Of a stretch of 9,179 nucleotides of DNA, positions 1-6,589 are shown one piece after another. The notes beneath the pieces were generated by a model. It saw only the letters and a list, made by a program, of their open reading frames with translations. It did not search any database and was not told the DNA's origin. Location: positions 1-9,179 of the forward strand of contig JAFAEL010000096.1 of NCBI GenBank assembly GCA_023423995.1. The letters are read 5' to 3'. Position numbers and translations under genes: made by a program. How positions within the stretch are numbered: the first letter of the stretch is position 1; the number at the start of each line of letters is the position of its first letter. The stretch comes from Pseudomonadota bacterium (lineage in GTDB: Bacteria; Pseudomonadota; Alphaproteobacteria; Rhizobiales; Beijerinckiaceae).

Positions 1-1
1 C

Positions 2-586
2 GCGAGCACCCATCCCGGCGAGGATGCGGCCATCTTCGAGGCGCACCAGGCGATTGCCGCACGCCGGCGCAACCTGCTGACCATCCTGGCGCCGCGGCAC
101 CCGGAACGCGGCCCGGCGGTCGCGCGGGCGGCCGCGGACGCTGGCCTGGGGGTGGCGCAGCGCTCGCTTGGGGCAGAGCCCGACCAGGCAACCGACCTCT
201 ATCTCGTCGATACCCTCGGCGAGCTAGGCCTTTTCTACCGCGTCGCCCCGGTGGTCTTCATGGGAGGCACACTGGTACCGCGCGGTGGCCAGAACCCGTT
301 CGAGTCGGCCCGCCTCGGCACCGCCATCCTGCACGGCCAGCATACGGAGAACTTCGTCGAGATCTTCGATGCGCTCGACCGGAACAATGGAGCCGTCTGC
401 GTGCCCGATGCGGGGAGCCTCGCGGCAGCGGCGGCAGCGTTGCTCGGCAACGGCGCCTTGATGCGCGACATGGCGCGGGCCGCCGCCGATACCGCCGCCT
501 CGCTCGGTGGCGCGCTCGAGCGAACCATGCAGGCGCTGGAACCGTACCTGCCGCCGCCGGCTGACGCCCGGGAAGCGTTCTGGTGA
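2..586 (+). CDS. waaA: 3-deoxy-D-manno-octulosonic acid (Kdo) transferase, C-terminal part (5' end outside window)
   Basis: WaaA/KdtA transfers Kdo from CMP-Kdo to the lipid A precursor at the inner membrane, starting the LPS inner core. Only the last 194 residues are visible. The reading frame is open from base 2, so the gene begins upstream; full-length members are usually a little over 400 residues. The visible part is the C-terminal half of a GT-B glycosyltransferase. It opens with the conserved ASTHPGED stretch, followed by LAPRHPERG (about residues 30-38). The family's nucleotide-sugar binding region follows, with GELGLFYRVAPVVFMGGTLV and then GGQNPFESARLG and the HTENF segment. The TGA stop (584-586) overlaps the GTG start of lpxK by four bases (GTGA), which suggests translational coupling in one LPS operon. 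The family call is secure. Whether it adds one or two Kdo residues cannot be read from this fragment. Confidence 0.95.
   Translation, partial: ASTHPGEDAAIFEAHQAIAARRRNLLTILAPRHPERGPAVARAAADAGLGVAQRSLGAEPDQATDLYLVDTLGELGLFYRVAPVVFMGGTLVPRGGQNPFESARLGTAILHGQHTENFVEIFDALDRNNGAVCVPDAGSLAAAAAALLGNGALMRDMARAAADTAASLGGALERTMQALEPYLPPPADAREAFW
570..575 (+). promoter_or_regulatory. Ribosome binding site for lpxK inside waaA
   Basis: The GGGAAG sequence is seven bases before the GTG start at 583 and lies within the last codons of waaA. It supports the GTG start over any downstream start. Together with the GTGA overlap it fits re-initiation after waaA translation. Confidence 0.5.
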
Positions 587-1584
587 AGGCGCCGGGATTC
601 TGGTGGCGTGCGCCGGGGCTGGCCGCCAGATCGCTCCAGCCCACCTCGCTCATCTACGGCGCCGTTGCCGCGCGGCGGATGAGGCAGCCCGGCCAGCGTG
701 CGCAGCTTCCCGTAATCTGCATCGGCAACGTCACGGTGGGTGGCTCGGGCAAGACGCCGACCGCGATCCACATTGCATCCATGCTGCGCAGCATGGGCAG
801 GAGACCAGCCTTTCTCACCCGGGGCTATGGCGGCGCGCTCGCGGGGCCGCTCGTGGTCGATCCGGGGCACCACAGCCCCCGCGAAGTCGGGGACGAGTCG
901 CTCCTGCTCGCCCGCGACGCCCCGACGATCGTCTCCCAGGATCGGCCGGCCGGCGCCGCGCTCGCGGCATCGCTCGCCGCGAACGCCATTGTGATGGATG
1001 ACGGGCTGCAGAACCCCTCGCTGGAGAAAGACCTGTCCATAGCGGTCTTCGACGGCGCGGTCGGGACAGGGAACGGTCTCTGTCTTCCGGCGGGTCCGTT
1101 GCGAGCGCCGCTTTCCGCGCAATGGCCGCAGATCGATGCCGTCATCGTGATCGGTCCCGGCGAGGCCGGGGATGCGGTCCACACCAAGGCCATCCGCCGC
1201 GGCCTACCCGTCTTCCGCGGCGAGTTGCGTCCGGCCCCGGCGGCTGCGGCGGCGCTCAGCGGGCGCCGCATCCTCGCCTTCGCCGGGATAGGGCGGCCGG
1301 AGAAGTTCTTCGCGACCCTGCGGCAGATCGGAGCGGAGGTGGTGGAGACGCGGGCCTTCGCCGACCACCACCCTTATCGCCTCGGCGAGGTTGCGCACCT
1401 GCTCGATGCAGCAAGGCGACAAAATCTTGTGCCGGTCACCACGGAAAAGGACGGCGTGCGCCTTGCCGCTCTCGCGGCCGCCGAGCCGCGGGTCAGCGAG
1501 GTGCGGGAGTTGCCCGTGAGCCTGTCCCTGCTCCAGGCGGACCGGCTCGGCCGATTGCTGGAAACGACGCTGGCGGGCCGCTGA
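583..1584 (+). CDS. lpxK: Tetraacyldisaccharide 4'-kinase (lipid A 4'-kinase)
   Basis: LpxK phosphorylates the 4' position of tetraacyldisaccharide-1-phosphate to give lipid IVA, on the cytoplasmic face of the inner membrane. The 333-residue length is normal for the family. Visible motifs are the P-loop GNVTVGGSGKTP (residues 49-60), the GDE motif (103-105) that carries the proposed catalytic Asp, the DDGLQN motif (139-144), DHHPY (261-265) and TTEKD (286-290). The N-terminal 20-30 residues (FWWRAPG, then SLIYGAVAARR) are the usual membrane-associating helix. I chose the GTG at 583 because the protein then begins at the family's normal N-terminus, GGGAAG sits 7 bases upstream (570-575), and the start overlaps the waaA stop. 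In the raetz pathway LpxK acts before WaaA, so their joint operon is sensible. The stop directly abuts the stop of the convergent DUF2093 gene. Confidence 0.97.
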   Translation: MKAPGFWWRAPGLAARSLQPTSLIYGAVAARRMRQPGQRAQLPVICIGNVTVGGSGKTPTAIHIASMLRSMGRRPAFLTRGYGGALAGPLVVDPGHHSPREVGDESLLLARDAPTIVSQDRPAGAALAASLAANAIVMDDGLQNPSLEKDLSIAVFDGAVGTGNGLCLPAGPLRAPLSAQWPQIDAVIVIGPGEAGDAVHTKAIRRGLPVFRGELRPAPAAAAALSGRRILAFAGIGRPEKFFATLRQIGAEVVETRAFADHHPYRLGEVAHLLDAARRQNLVPVTTEKDGVRLAALAAAEPRVSEVRELPVSLSLLQADRLGRLLETTLAGR

Positions 1585-1800
1585 TCAGGCCTTCTTAGCC
1601 GGCTGAGGCAGTCCAAGGCGGGTCAGAACCGCCGCGGGAGAGACATAGGCCTCCTGCCGCTCCACGCTCCAATATTTCAGCTGATCCAGCGGAATCGCAT
1701 CGCCGGTAACGGCGCAGCGTACGAAGCGTCCGGGACGCACGACCCGGATGTTCGAGTCGCGGTACTCGATGATGGCTTCGCCGCCTTCGTACTTGTTCAT
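1585..1800 (-). CDS. DUF2093 domain-containing small protein
   Basis: This is a 71-residue protein of unknown function, assigned to DUF2093 from its pattern: an N-terminal MNKYEGGEA, then YRDSNIRVVRPG, CAVTGDAIPLDQLKYWSV (about residues 29-46) and RQEAYVSP. It has a single Cys (29), no signal peptide and no membrane segment, so a small cytoplasmic protein is expected. The ATG at 1798-1800 matches the family start. The frame stays open further upstream, but that extension would run deep into xseA and is compositionally unlike the family, so I rejected it. No strong Shine-Dalgarno is visible. The gene lies 40 bases after the xseA stop and is probably cotranscribed with it. The association of DUF2093 with xseA and lpxK is common in Hyphomicrobiales, but I know of no established function. 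Confidence 0.88.
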   Translation of the reverse strand: MNKYEGGEAIIEYRDSNIRVVRPGRFVRCAVTGDAIPLDQLKYWSVERQEAYVSPAAVLTRLGLPQPAKKA

Positions 1801-1840
1801 TGCCTGAAGTCCGGACTCGGGCCGCCTGACCCGTCTTCTC

Positions 1841-3406
1841 TCAGTTATCGAACAGGCTCGTCTGTACAAGGGGATCCGGCCGGCGCCGCGGGCGCGCGCC
1901 CTCAGCCTGGACCCGCCGGATGCCATCCGCGAACTCGATCGTGAGCGACTGGCCTGGCGCGACCTCGGCAGCCGCGTGAATGACCGTGTCCCGATCGTCC
2001 CGCACCAGCGCATAGCCGCGAGCGAGAACTGACCTGTAGCCCAGGCTTGCAAGCAGGCTCGCCTGGGCGTCGAGGCGATGGGCGTGGCGATCGAGCGATG
2101 CCCGGGCGCTCCGCTCCGCCCGACCGGCGAGGCCTGCGATACGCTCACGGCAGGTCGCGATGCGGACACGCTCGGCGCGCACCACAGCGTCCCGGCCTGA
2201 GGCGAGCCGGGCGGAAAGGTCGGCCAGCGCTTTGCGCCTGTCCGCCACCATGCGGCCGAGACAGATGCGAGGCTTGTCGCCGACAGCGTTCAAACGCGTG
2301 CGAATCTCGGCGAGCTTTACGTAGGGAGCCTGCCGGGCGAGCCGGTCGGCGACGCGCTTCAGCTCCCGCTCGTGTTCCCGCGCATTCGCCAGCAATCCCG
2401 GCCCGAGCTTGGCCCATGCCAGGTCGAGCCGCTGGCGCGGCAGGCCGACCAGCGCCTCAGGGCTCGGCAGGGCGCGGCCGGCGGAGCGCAGCTCCGTGCG
2501 CCGGCTCTCGACCAACCGCAACATCGCCTCTGCCTGTCGGCGGGCCGTCCCTCCGACCTGAACGACGAGTTCCGCCCGGACCGGCACCGCCATCTCGGCT
2601 GCACCCGTCGGCGTCGGCGCCCGCAGGTCGGCCGCATGGTCGATCAGCGTCCAGTCGGTCTCGTGACCGACGGCAGAGATGAGCGGGATCGGGCTCTCGG
2701 CGGCGGCCCGTACCACGGCTTCCTCGTTGAAGCCCCACAGGTCTTCGAGCGAGCCGCCTCCTCGCGCGACGATGAGGACATCGGGCCGCGGAACGGGGCC
2801 CTCGGGAAGGAGAGCACCGAAGCCGCGGATCGCCGCCGCCACCTCGTCCGCGCACGTCTCTCCCTGAACCCGGACAGGCCAGACGAGGACATGCCGCGGA
2901 AATCGATCCTCTAGCCGGTGCAAAATGTCCCGGATCACGGCACCGGTCGGCGAGGTCACCACGCCGATCACCCGCGGCAGGAAGGGCGGCCGGCGCTTCC
3001 GCGCTTCGGCGAAGAGCCCTTCGGCCGTGAGGCGGCGCCGCCGCTCCTCCAGCAACGCCATCAGCGCGCCGACGCCGGCGGGCTCGAGTTGCTCGACGAC
3101 GATCTGGTAGGTCGACTTACCCGGGAAGGTCGTGATGCGGCCGATCGCGACCACCTCGAGCCCTTCCTGCGGCTTGAAGCGCATGCGGCTGAAGGCCGAT
3201 TTCCAGATCACCGCGTCGATCCGGGCGTCACGGTCCTTCAAGCAGAAATAGGCGTGGCCGGAGGAATGCTGGCCGCGATAGCCTGAAATCTCGCCACGGA
3301 GACGCACATGCCCGAATGCGTCCTCCAGTGTGCGCTTGAGGGCGCCCGAAAGCTCCGAGACGCTCCATTCCGGTGCATTGGTGGGCTGGGCGGCGGCGGG
3401 AATCAT
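1841..3406 (-). CDS. xseA: Exodeoxyribonuclease VII large subunit
   Basis: XseA is the catalytic subunit of exonuclease VII, which degrades single-stranded DNA from both ends in repair and recombination, together with several copies of the small subunit XseB (not encoded here). The 521-residue protein begins with the OB-fold domain (about residues 12-110; [11 protein letters not shown], then [10 protein letters not shown] and GHAYFCLKD). The catalytic domain follows, with [10 protein letters not shown] (151-160), [14 protein letters not shown] (214-227) and [10 protein letters not shown] (244-253). D160, R215, H248 and D251 align by motif with the residues proposed as catalytic in E. coli XseA. 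A long Arg/Ala-rich helical region (about 280-450) corresponds to the coiled coil that binds XseB. The protein is longer than the 456-residue E. coli enzyme because of its C-terminal part, as in related alphaproteobacteria. It ends in QTSLFDN, reminiscent of a sliding-clamp binding motif. The ATG start has no visible Shine-Dalgarno. Confidence 0.97.
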   Translation of the reverse strand: MIPAAAQPTNAPEWSVSELSGALKRTLEDAFGHVRLRGEISGYRGQHSSGHAYFCLKDRDARIDAVIWKSAFSRMRFKPQEGLEVVAIGRITTFPGKSTYQIVVEQLEPAGVGALMALLEERRRRLTAEGLFAEARKRRPPFLPRVIGVVTSPTGAVIRDILHRLEDRFPRHVLVWPVRVQGETCADEVAAAIRGFGALLPEGPVPRPDVLIVARGGGSLEDLWGFNEEAVVRAAAESPIPLISAVGHETDWTLIDHAADLRAPTPTGAAEMAVPVRAELVVQVGGTARRQAEAMLRLVESRRTELRSAGRALPSPEALVGLPRQRLDLAWAKLGPGLLANAREHERELKRVADRLARQAPYVKLAEIRTRLNAVGDKPRICLGRMVADRRKALADLSARLASGRDAVVRAERVRIATCRERIAGLAGRAERSARASLDRHAHRLDAQASLLASLGYRSVLARGYALVRDDRDTVIHAAAEVAPGQSLTIEFADGIRRVQAEGARPRRRPDPLVQTSLFDN

Positions 3407-3413
3407 GATCGAG

Positions 3414-3441
3414 ACTTAAGGCCGGCGCTCTCGGGTGGCAA
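3414..3441 (-). promoter_or_regulatory. Candidate xseA promoter (sigma70-like), possibly giving a leaderless mRNA
   Basis: On the minus strand a TTGCCA box (3436-3441) and a TTAAGT box (3414-3419) are separated by 16 bases. The -10-like box ends only seven bases before the xseA ATG, which would place transcription start at or next to the start codon. This agrees with the absence of a Shine-Dalgarno sequence before xseA. The -10 match is weak, so this is a hypothesis. Confidence 0.3.
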
Positions 3442-3473
3442 AGAGCCCTCCCCTGTTGAAGGCCCGGCCGAAA

Positions 3474-3488
3474 CTCCGTAGGGCGGAG
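3474..3488 (+). other. Small hairpin in the purD leader
   Basis: CTCCG (3474-3478) and CGGAG (3484-3488) form a perfect five-base-pair stem with a TAGGG loop. The hairpin sits eight bases before the purD Shine-Dalgarno in the divergent xseA-purD region (3407-3508). The stem is short and could be chance in GC-rich DNA. I see no match to a purine riboswitch. A TTGAAG (3456-3461) upstream could be a -35 box, but no good -10 follows at the right spacing. Confidence 0.2.
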
Positions 3489-3495
3489 GCGTCTC

Positions 3496-3501
3496 AGAGG
3501 A
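3496..3501 (+). promoter_or_regulatory. Ribosome binding site deciding the purD TTG start
   Basis: AGAGGA lies seven bases before the TTG at 3509-3511. It is a good Shine-Dalgarno and is the main reason, together with the family N-terminus [14 protein letters not shown], for accepting the rare TTG start. Confidence 0.7.
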
Positions 3502-3508
3502 TCTGCGG

Positions 3509-4783
3509 TTGAATATCCTGCTCATCGGCTCAGGCGGGCGCGAGCACGCCCTGGCGCGCGCCATCCAGGCGAGCCCGCTCTGCACAAGGCTGGTCACGGC
3601 CCCTGGAAACCCAGGCACGGCCCAGCACGGCACGAACGCTGCCATCGACATCACGGATCACGCGGCGATCATCGAGCTGTGCCGACGCGAGGCGATCGAC
3701 TTCGTGGTGGTGGGCCCGGAAGCGCCTCTCGTCGTCGGCCTCGTCGACGATCTCGCGGCAGCCGGCATCAAGGCCTTCGGCCCGACCGGCGCGGCCGCGC
3801 AGCTCGAGGGTTCCAAGGCCTTCACGAAGGAGCTCGCGCGCGAGTTCGACATCCCGACCGCCGCCTTCGCGCGCTTCACCGACGCAGACGCCGCGAAGGC
3901 CAATATCCGGGAACGCGGCGCCCCGATCGTGATCAAGGCGGACGGCCTTGCGGCCGGAAAGGGCGTGGTCGTCGCGGCGACGCTCGAGGAGGCGGAGCAG
4001 GCTGTCGAGTCGATGCTGGGCGGCAGCCTGGGCCAGGCTGGCGCCGAGGTCGTCATCGAGGAATGCCTCGTCGGCGAGGAGGCGAGCTTCTTCGCCTTGT
4101 GCGACGGCAGCCACGCCGTCCCGCTCGGTACCGCACAGGATCACAAGCGAGTCCATGACGGGGACCACGGGCCGAACACGGGCGGGATGGGCGCCTATTC
4201 GCCGGCGCCCGTCCTCACCCCGGCGCTGGAGGCCGAGGTGATGGAGACCATCATCCTCCCGACGCTGGACGGCATGCGGCAGCGCGGCACGCCCTTCACG
4301 GGCATCCTCTATGCCGGCTTGATGCTCACGGCCGAAGGGCCCAAGCTCATCGAGTACAACACCCGCTTCGGCGATCCGGAGGCTGAGGTGATCCTCCCCC
4401 GGATGCGGACCGACATCGTGGCCGCGATGGTCGCGGCCGTCGACGGCGTCCTCGACGAGGTCCGGATCAGTTGGTCCGATTTCGCCGCCCTGACCGTCGT
4501 CATGGCCGCAAAGGGCTATCCCGGCGCGGTCGAGAAGGGCTCGGTGATCAGGGGTGTCGAGGAAGTCGGCCGGCGCGACCACGTGATCGTCTTCCAGGCC
4601 GGGACGGCGCTGCGCGGCGAGGATCTGGTGGCAAATGGCGGTCGCGTGCTGGCCGTGACGGCGCTCGGTCCAACCATCCGGGAGGCCCAGGAGAAGGCAT
4701 ATGAGGCCGTCCGGGGAATCGACTGGCCGGAGGGCTTCTACCGGACCGACATCGGCTGGCGCGCGGTGGCGCGAGAGCCCTAG
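3509..4783 (+). CDS. purD: Phosphoribosylamine-glycine ligase (GAR synthetase)
   Basis: PurD joins phosphoribosylamine and glycine using ATP to make glycinamide ribonucleotide, the second step of de novo purine synthesis in the cytoplasm. The protein has 424 residues, the normal length. The N-terminal domain begins [15 protein letters not shown] (2-16) and contains the APGNPGT loop (31-37). The ATP-grasp part shows [14 protein letters not shown] (143-156), the DHKR segment (211-214), [12 protein letters not shown] (221-232) and the metal-binding signature [10 protein letters not shown] (284-293). The TTG start is supported by AGAGGA upstream and by the family's usual N-terminus. The gene is divergent from xseA and stands alone on this strand. 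Its TAG stop (4781-4783) shares the palindrome CTAG with the stop of the convergent methyltransferase gene, so the two 3' ends overlap by four bases. No other purine genes are in the window. Confidence 0.98.
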   Translation: MNILLIGSGGREHALARAIQASPLCTRLVTAPGNPGTAQHGTNAAIDITDHAAIIELCRREAIDFVVVGPEAPLVVGLVDDLAAAGIKAFGPTGAAAQLEGSKAFTKELAREFDIPTAAFARFTDADAAKANIRERGAPIVIKADGLAAGKGVVVAATLEEAEQAVESMLGGSLGQAGAEVVIEECLVGEEASFFALCDGSHAVPLGTAQDHKRVHDGDHGPNTGGMGAYSPAPVLTPALEAEVMETIILPTLDGMRQRGTPFTGILYAGLMLTAEGPKLIEYNTRFGDPEAEVILPRMRTDIVAAMVAAVDGVLDEVRISWSDFAALTVVMAAKGYPGAVEKGSVIRGVEEVGRRDHVIVFQAGTALRGEDLVANGGRVLAVTALGPTIREAQEKAYEAVRGIDWPEGFYRTDIGWRAVAREP

Positions 4784-5478
4784 CCGTCCGCCTCCGGTCG
4801 GGCCACGAAGGTCATGCGCTTCGGGTTGTGACCGAGATTGGCGGAGCGCCGGGCGGCCGTGAACCCGCGGCCGCGCAGGATTTCCAGCATCTCGCCTTCC
4901 GCGTAGTGCGTGAGCCCGAGTTCCGCCCTCAGCTTCCGGTAATCCGAGACTGCCGTCTGGCCGAGGCCCTTGAGGGCCGCCAGAAGAAAGCCGCCCTTCC
5001 AACCGAAGGACAGGAGGGCGGCCGCATCATCGACCGCCCGGATGTCGGGCGGGATGACGTCGGCCAGCACCAACTGGCCCGTGCCCTTGAGCTTGGCGCG
5101 CCAGAGGCTGAGGAGTTCCCCGAACTCCTCGACCGAGAGGTATTGCAGGAGCGAGTTGACGACGATCAGGTCGAGCGTGCCATCGGCGACGGCTCCCATG
5201 TCCTCCGGCGCCAGCACGACGACCTTGGGGTCGCCCCGAAACCGTGCGTTCAGGCGCTCCCGCACGAGCGGCGCGCCATCGCAGAGGTACAGACGGCTAC
5301 AGGCCGCGGCCACGCGGCCGGCCGAGAGGGCCTCGCCGCATCCGTAATCGAGGACGATCGCATCGCGGGAGGGAATGAGTTCGACAATGTCGCGGGCAAC
5401 GAGCCCGTAATGGAGCGCCTTGTGACGCTCGTTCACATAGATGGGTGTGTCGGCGTTCCAGAAGTCGCGCCAGCTCAT
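4780..5478 (-). CDS. Class I SAM-dependent methyltransferase, substrate unknown
   Basis: This 232-residue protein has the Rossmann-like SAM-binding fold of class I methyltransferases. Motif I is [10 protein letters not shown] (41-50, with the D-x-G-x-G core). An acidic residue closes the second strand at LYLCD (63-67) and would bind the ribose of SAM. PEDM (91-94) and [13 protein letters not shown] (102-114) correspond to motifs II and post-II. The C-terminal half ([19 protein letters not shown], then [16 protein letters not shown] and the terminal FVARPEA) should hold the substrate-binding parts, but I cannot name a substrate. There is no signal peptide or clear membrane helix. The ATG at 5478 overlaps the TGA of the upstream cupin gene as ATGA and has no Shine-Dalgarno of its own, so its translation is probably coupled to the cupin. 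The stop overlaps that of purD. Confidence 0.88.
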   Translation of the reverse strand: MSWRDFWNADTPIYVNERHKALHYGLVARDIVELIPSRDAIVLDYGCGEALSAGRVAAACSRLYLCDGAPLVRERLNARFRGDPKVVVLAPEDMGAVADGTLDLIVVNSLLQYLSVEEFGELLSLWRAKLKGTGQLVLADVIPPDIRAVDDAAALLSFGWKGGFLLAALKGLGQTAVSDYRKLRAELGLTHYAEGEMLEILRGRGFTAARRSANLGHNPKRMTFVARPEADG

Positions 5479-5975
5479 GCGACCAGCGCGTCCGCCCAGA
5501 GCCTGAGAAGAATGCCGTCTTCACCCTGCACGGGATCAGCCTCCGGAAACGGCACGGCGGCAATCCGGTCGAGAGCCGGCCCGAGGCTCGCCGAGCGCGG
5601 CCTCAGGATGTCCCAATGCCGGCCGCCTGCATAGGCCCCCACCACCAGGAAGCCGTCCCGCTCCTCGATGAGCTTATGCGCGACGCCCGCCGGGACCACG
5701 AGCACGTCGCCGGCCGAAACCTCGACCTCGCGTCCGTCCTCGCCGCCGAGGCACAGCCGGGCCGAGCCGCTCGCGACCCCGAGCACCTCGTGCGCCGTCG
5801 AATGGTAATGATGGTAGGGGTAGACACCGTTCCGCCAGGTCCCCGTCCAGCCATGCCGGCGGAAGGTTTCCTCAAAGGACGCGGGCGCGTCCTCCGGGTC
5901 GGGGGCGATGGCGGCGCGCAGCAGCACGACCGGGAGGGCGTTGTTCGGCACGTCGCCCGCCGGGGCGAGGCGCAC
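5475..5975 (-). CDS. YjlB-like cupin domain protein
   Basis: This is a single-domain cupin of the YjlB type, about 166 residues from the chosen start. Cupin motif 1 matches exactly: G50-x5-H56-x-H58-x4-E63-x6-G70 within NGVYPYHHYHSTAHEVLG. Motif 2 matches as G89-x5-P95-x-G97-x2-H100, with Glu in place of the usual final Asn. H56, H58, E63 and H100 are the expected metal ligands. The stretch RHGWTGTWRNG (40-50) is typical of YjlB relatives, whose function is not established. I chose the GTG at 5973-5975 because it gives the family N-terminus (MRLAPAGDVPNN). The frame is open further upstream, and a CTG at 6080 would overlap the upstream stop, so the start is uncertain. The TGA stop overlaps the methyltransferase ATG (ATGA). 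A metal-dependent enzyme or small-molecule binding protein is possible. Confidence 0.85.
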   Translation of the reverse strand: MRLAPAGDVPNNALPVVLLRAAIAPDPEDAPASFEETFRRHGWTGTWRNGVYPYHHYHSTAHEVLGVASGSARLCLGGEDGREVEVSAGDVLVVPAGVAHKLIEERDGFLVVGAYAGGRHWDILRPRSASLGPALDRIAAVPFPEADPVQGEDGILLRLWADALVA

Positions 5976-6076
5976 GACCTCGATCCCGGTGTCGGGCTCG
6001 GCCTGGGTTTCGGTCGGCGCTCTTGGGCGGCGTCGTGCCGTGGTCTTGGTCGAAATGGGTGGGACGTCCGAGTTGA

Positions 6077-6460
6077 TCAGAGGCCCAGCGAGTAGGCCGT
6101 TACCGCCCGGTACACCGACACGCAGAACACTGCAAAGGCCACGAGCGCGGCTATCCCGAACTCCACATTCTGGTTCTTGAGCAGTTGCGAGCGCCGGAAG
6201 GCGTTTGCCCCGAAGGCGGCGCAGAGCCAAGCGGCCGTCATGAGCGCCGGGAGTGCGAAAAGGTAGGAGGCGGTGCTCTCAGGCCGCTCAAAAGGATCGA
6301 TCAGACCCCGAATGTTCCGCACCCAGGGCGCATAGGCAGCCGCATAAGCGGAGGCGAGCCAGGCGAGCCCGACCGCTATCCCGAGATGTTCTACGAACGT
6401 CCGGTGAAGACGCGTGAAATCATCGGGAGCACGCCCGCTTGGGATCGCCTGAGGTGTCAT
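6077..6460 (-). CDS. Hypothetical three-pass inner membrane protein
   Basis: I do not recognise this 127-residue protein. It has a polar N-terminus (about residues 1-24) and three hydrophobic segments at about 26-46 (GIAVGLAWLASAYAAAYA), 66-86 (YLFALPALMTAAWLCAAFGA) and 101-122 (FGIAALVAFAVFCVSVYRAV). The loops between them carry Arg and Lys (ANAFRRSQLLKNQN). The ATG at 6458-6460 is preferred because AGGG lies four bases upstream; a GTG at 6478 would add six residues but has no ribosome binding site. It is the first gene of a minus-strand group that continues into the cupin and methyltransferase after a gap of about 100 bases. No signal peptidase site or catalytic motif is visible. It may be cotranscribed with those genes, but no functional link can be shown from sequence. 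Confidence 0.75.
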   Translation of the reverse strand: MTPQAIPSGRAPDDFTRLHRTFVEHLGIAVGLAWLASAYAAAYAPWVRNIRGLIDPFERPESTASYLFALPALMTAAWLCAAFGANAFRRSQLLKNQNVEFGIAALVAFAVFCVSVYRAVTAYSLGL

Positions 6461-6529
6461 GTTGCCCTGCTGCCCCACCGACGGCTGGCCGGCCTTGTGC
6501 TGGCCGACCTTTGCGCGCCATCGTTAAGC

Positions 6530-6589
6530 GACGGTTACAGCGGGAAGCGCGCCTGCGGCAACCGGGCTGTTTCGTCGCAGGGAACCGTC
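6530..6589. repeat. Nested inverted repeats at the carA 3' end
   Basis: An outer pair, GACGGTT (6530-6536) and AACCGTC (6583-6589), encloses an inner pair, CCTGCG (6552-6557) and CGCAGG (6576-6581). The outer arm overlaps the carA stop codon (6588-6590). The arms are short, the loops long and uneven, and no T tract follows on the minus strand, so this is not a classic terminator. It might act as a 3' stem or be chance. Confidence 0.25.
6534..6561 (-). promoter_or_regulatory. Candidate promoter for the membrane-protein/cupin/methyltransferase group
   Basis: On the minus strand TTGCCG (6556-6561) and TGTAAC (6534-6539) are 16 bases apart. They lie between the carA stop and the membrane-protein gene, with the -10-like box about 75 bases before the chosen ATG. 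If real, the group has its own promoter and does not depend only on read-through from carA. Confidence 0.3.

Noticed and set aside
235..1182. A 315-codon minus-strand open frame opposite waaA and lpxK
   Set aside because: Arg/Pro/Gly-rich shadow crossing the boundary of two well-supported plus-strand genes.
1801..2169. N-terminal extension of the DUF2093 protein into xseA
   Set aside because: It would overlap xseA by over 300 bases, and the added residues are Arg/Ser-rich shadow sequence unlike the family.
3407..3508. Purine riboswitch or other structured leader before purD
   Set aside because: Only a five-base-pair hairpin is visible, and the 102-base region has no conserved riboswitch core that I can recognise.
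3530..5002. A 490-codon open frame on the minus strand opposite purD
   Set aside because: It is antisense to a secure purD with all family motifs, has the biased His/Arg/Asp composition typical of shadow frames in GC-rich DNA, and shows no recognisable domain.
4828..5634. A 268-codon plus-strand open frame opposite the methyltransferase and cupin
   Set aside because: It spans two real genes in the opposite direction and lacks any domain pattern; the minus-strand genes show clear SAM-binding and cupin motifs.
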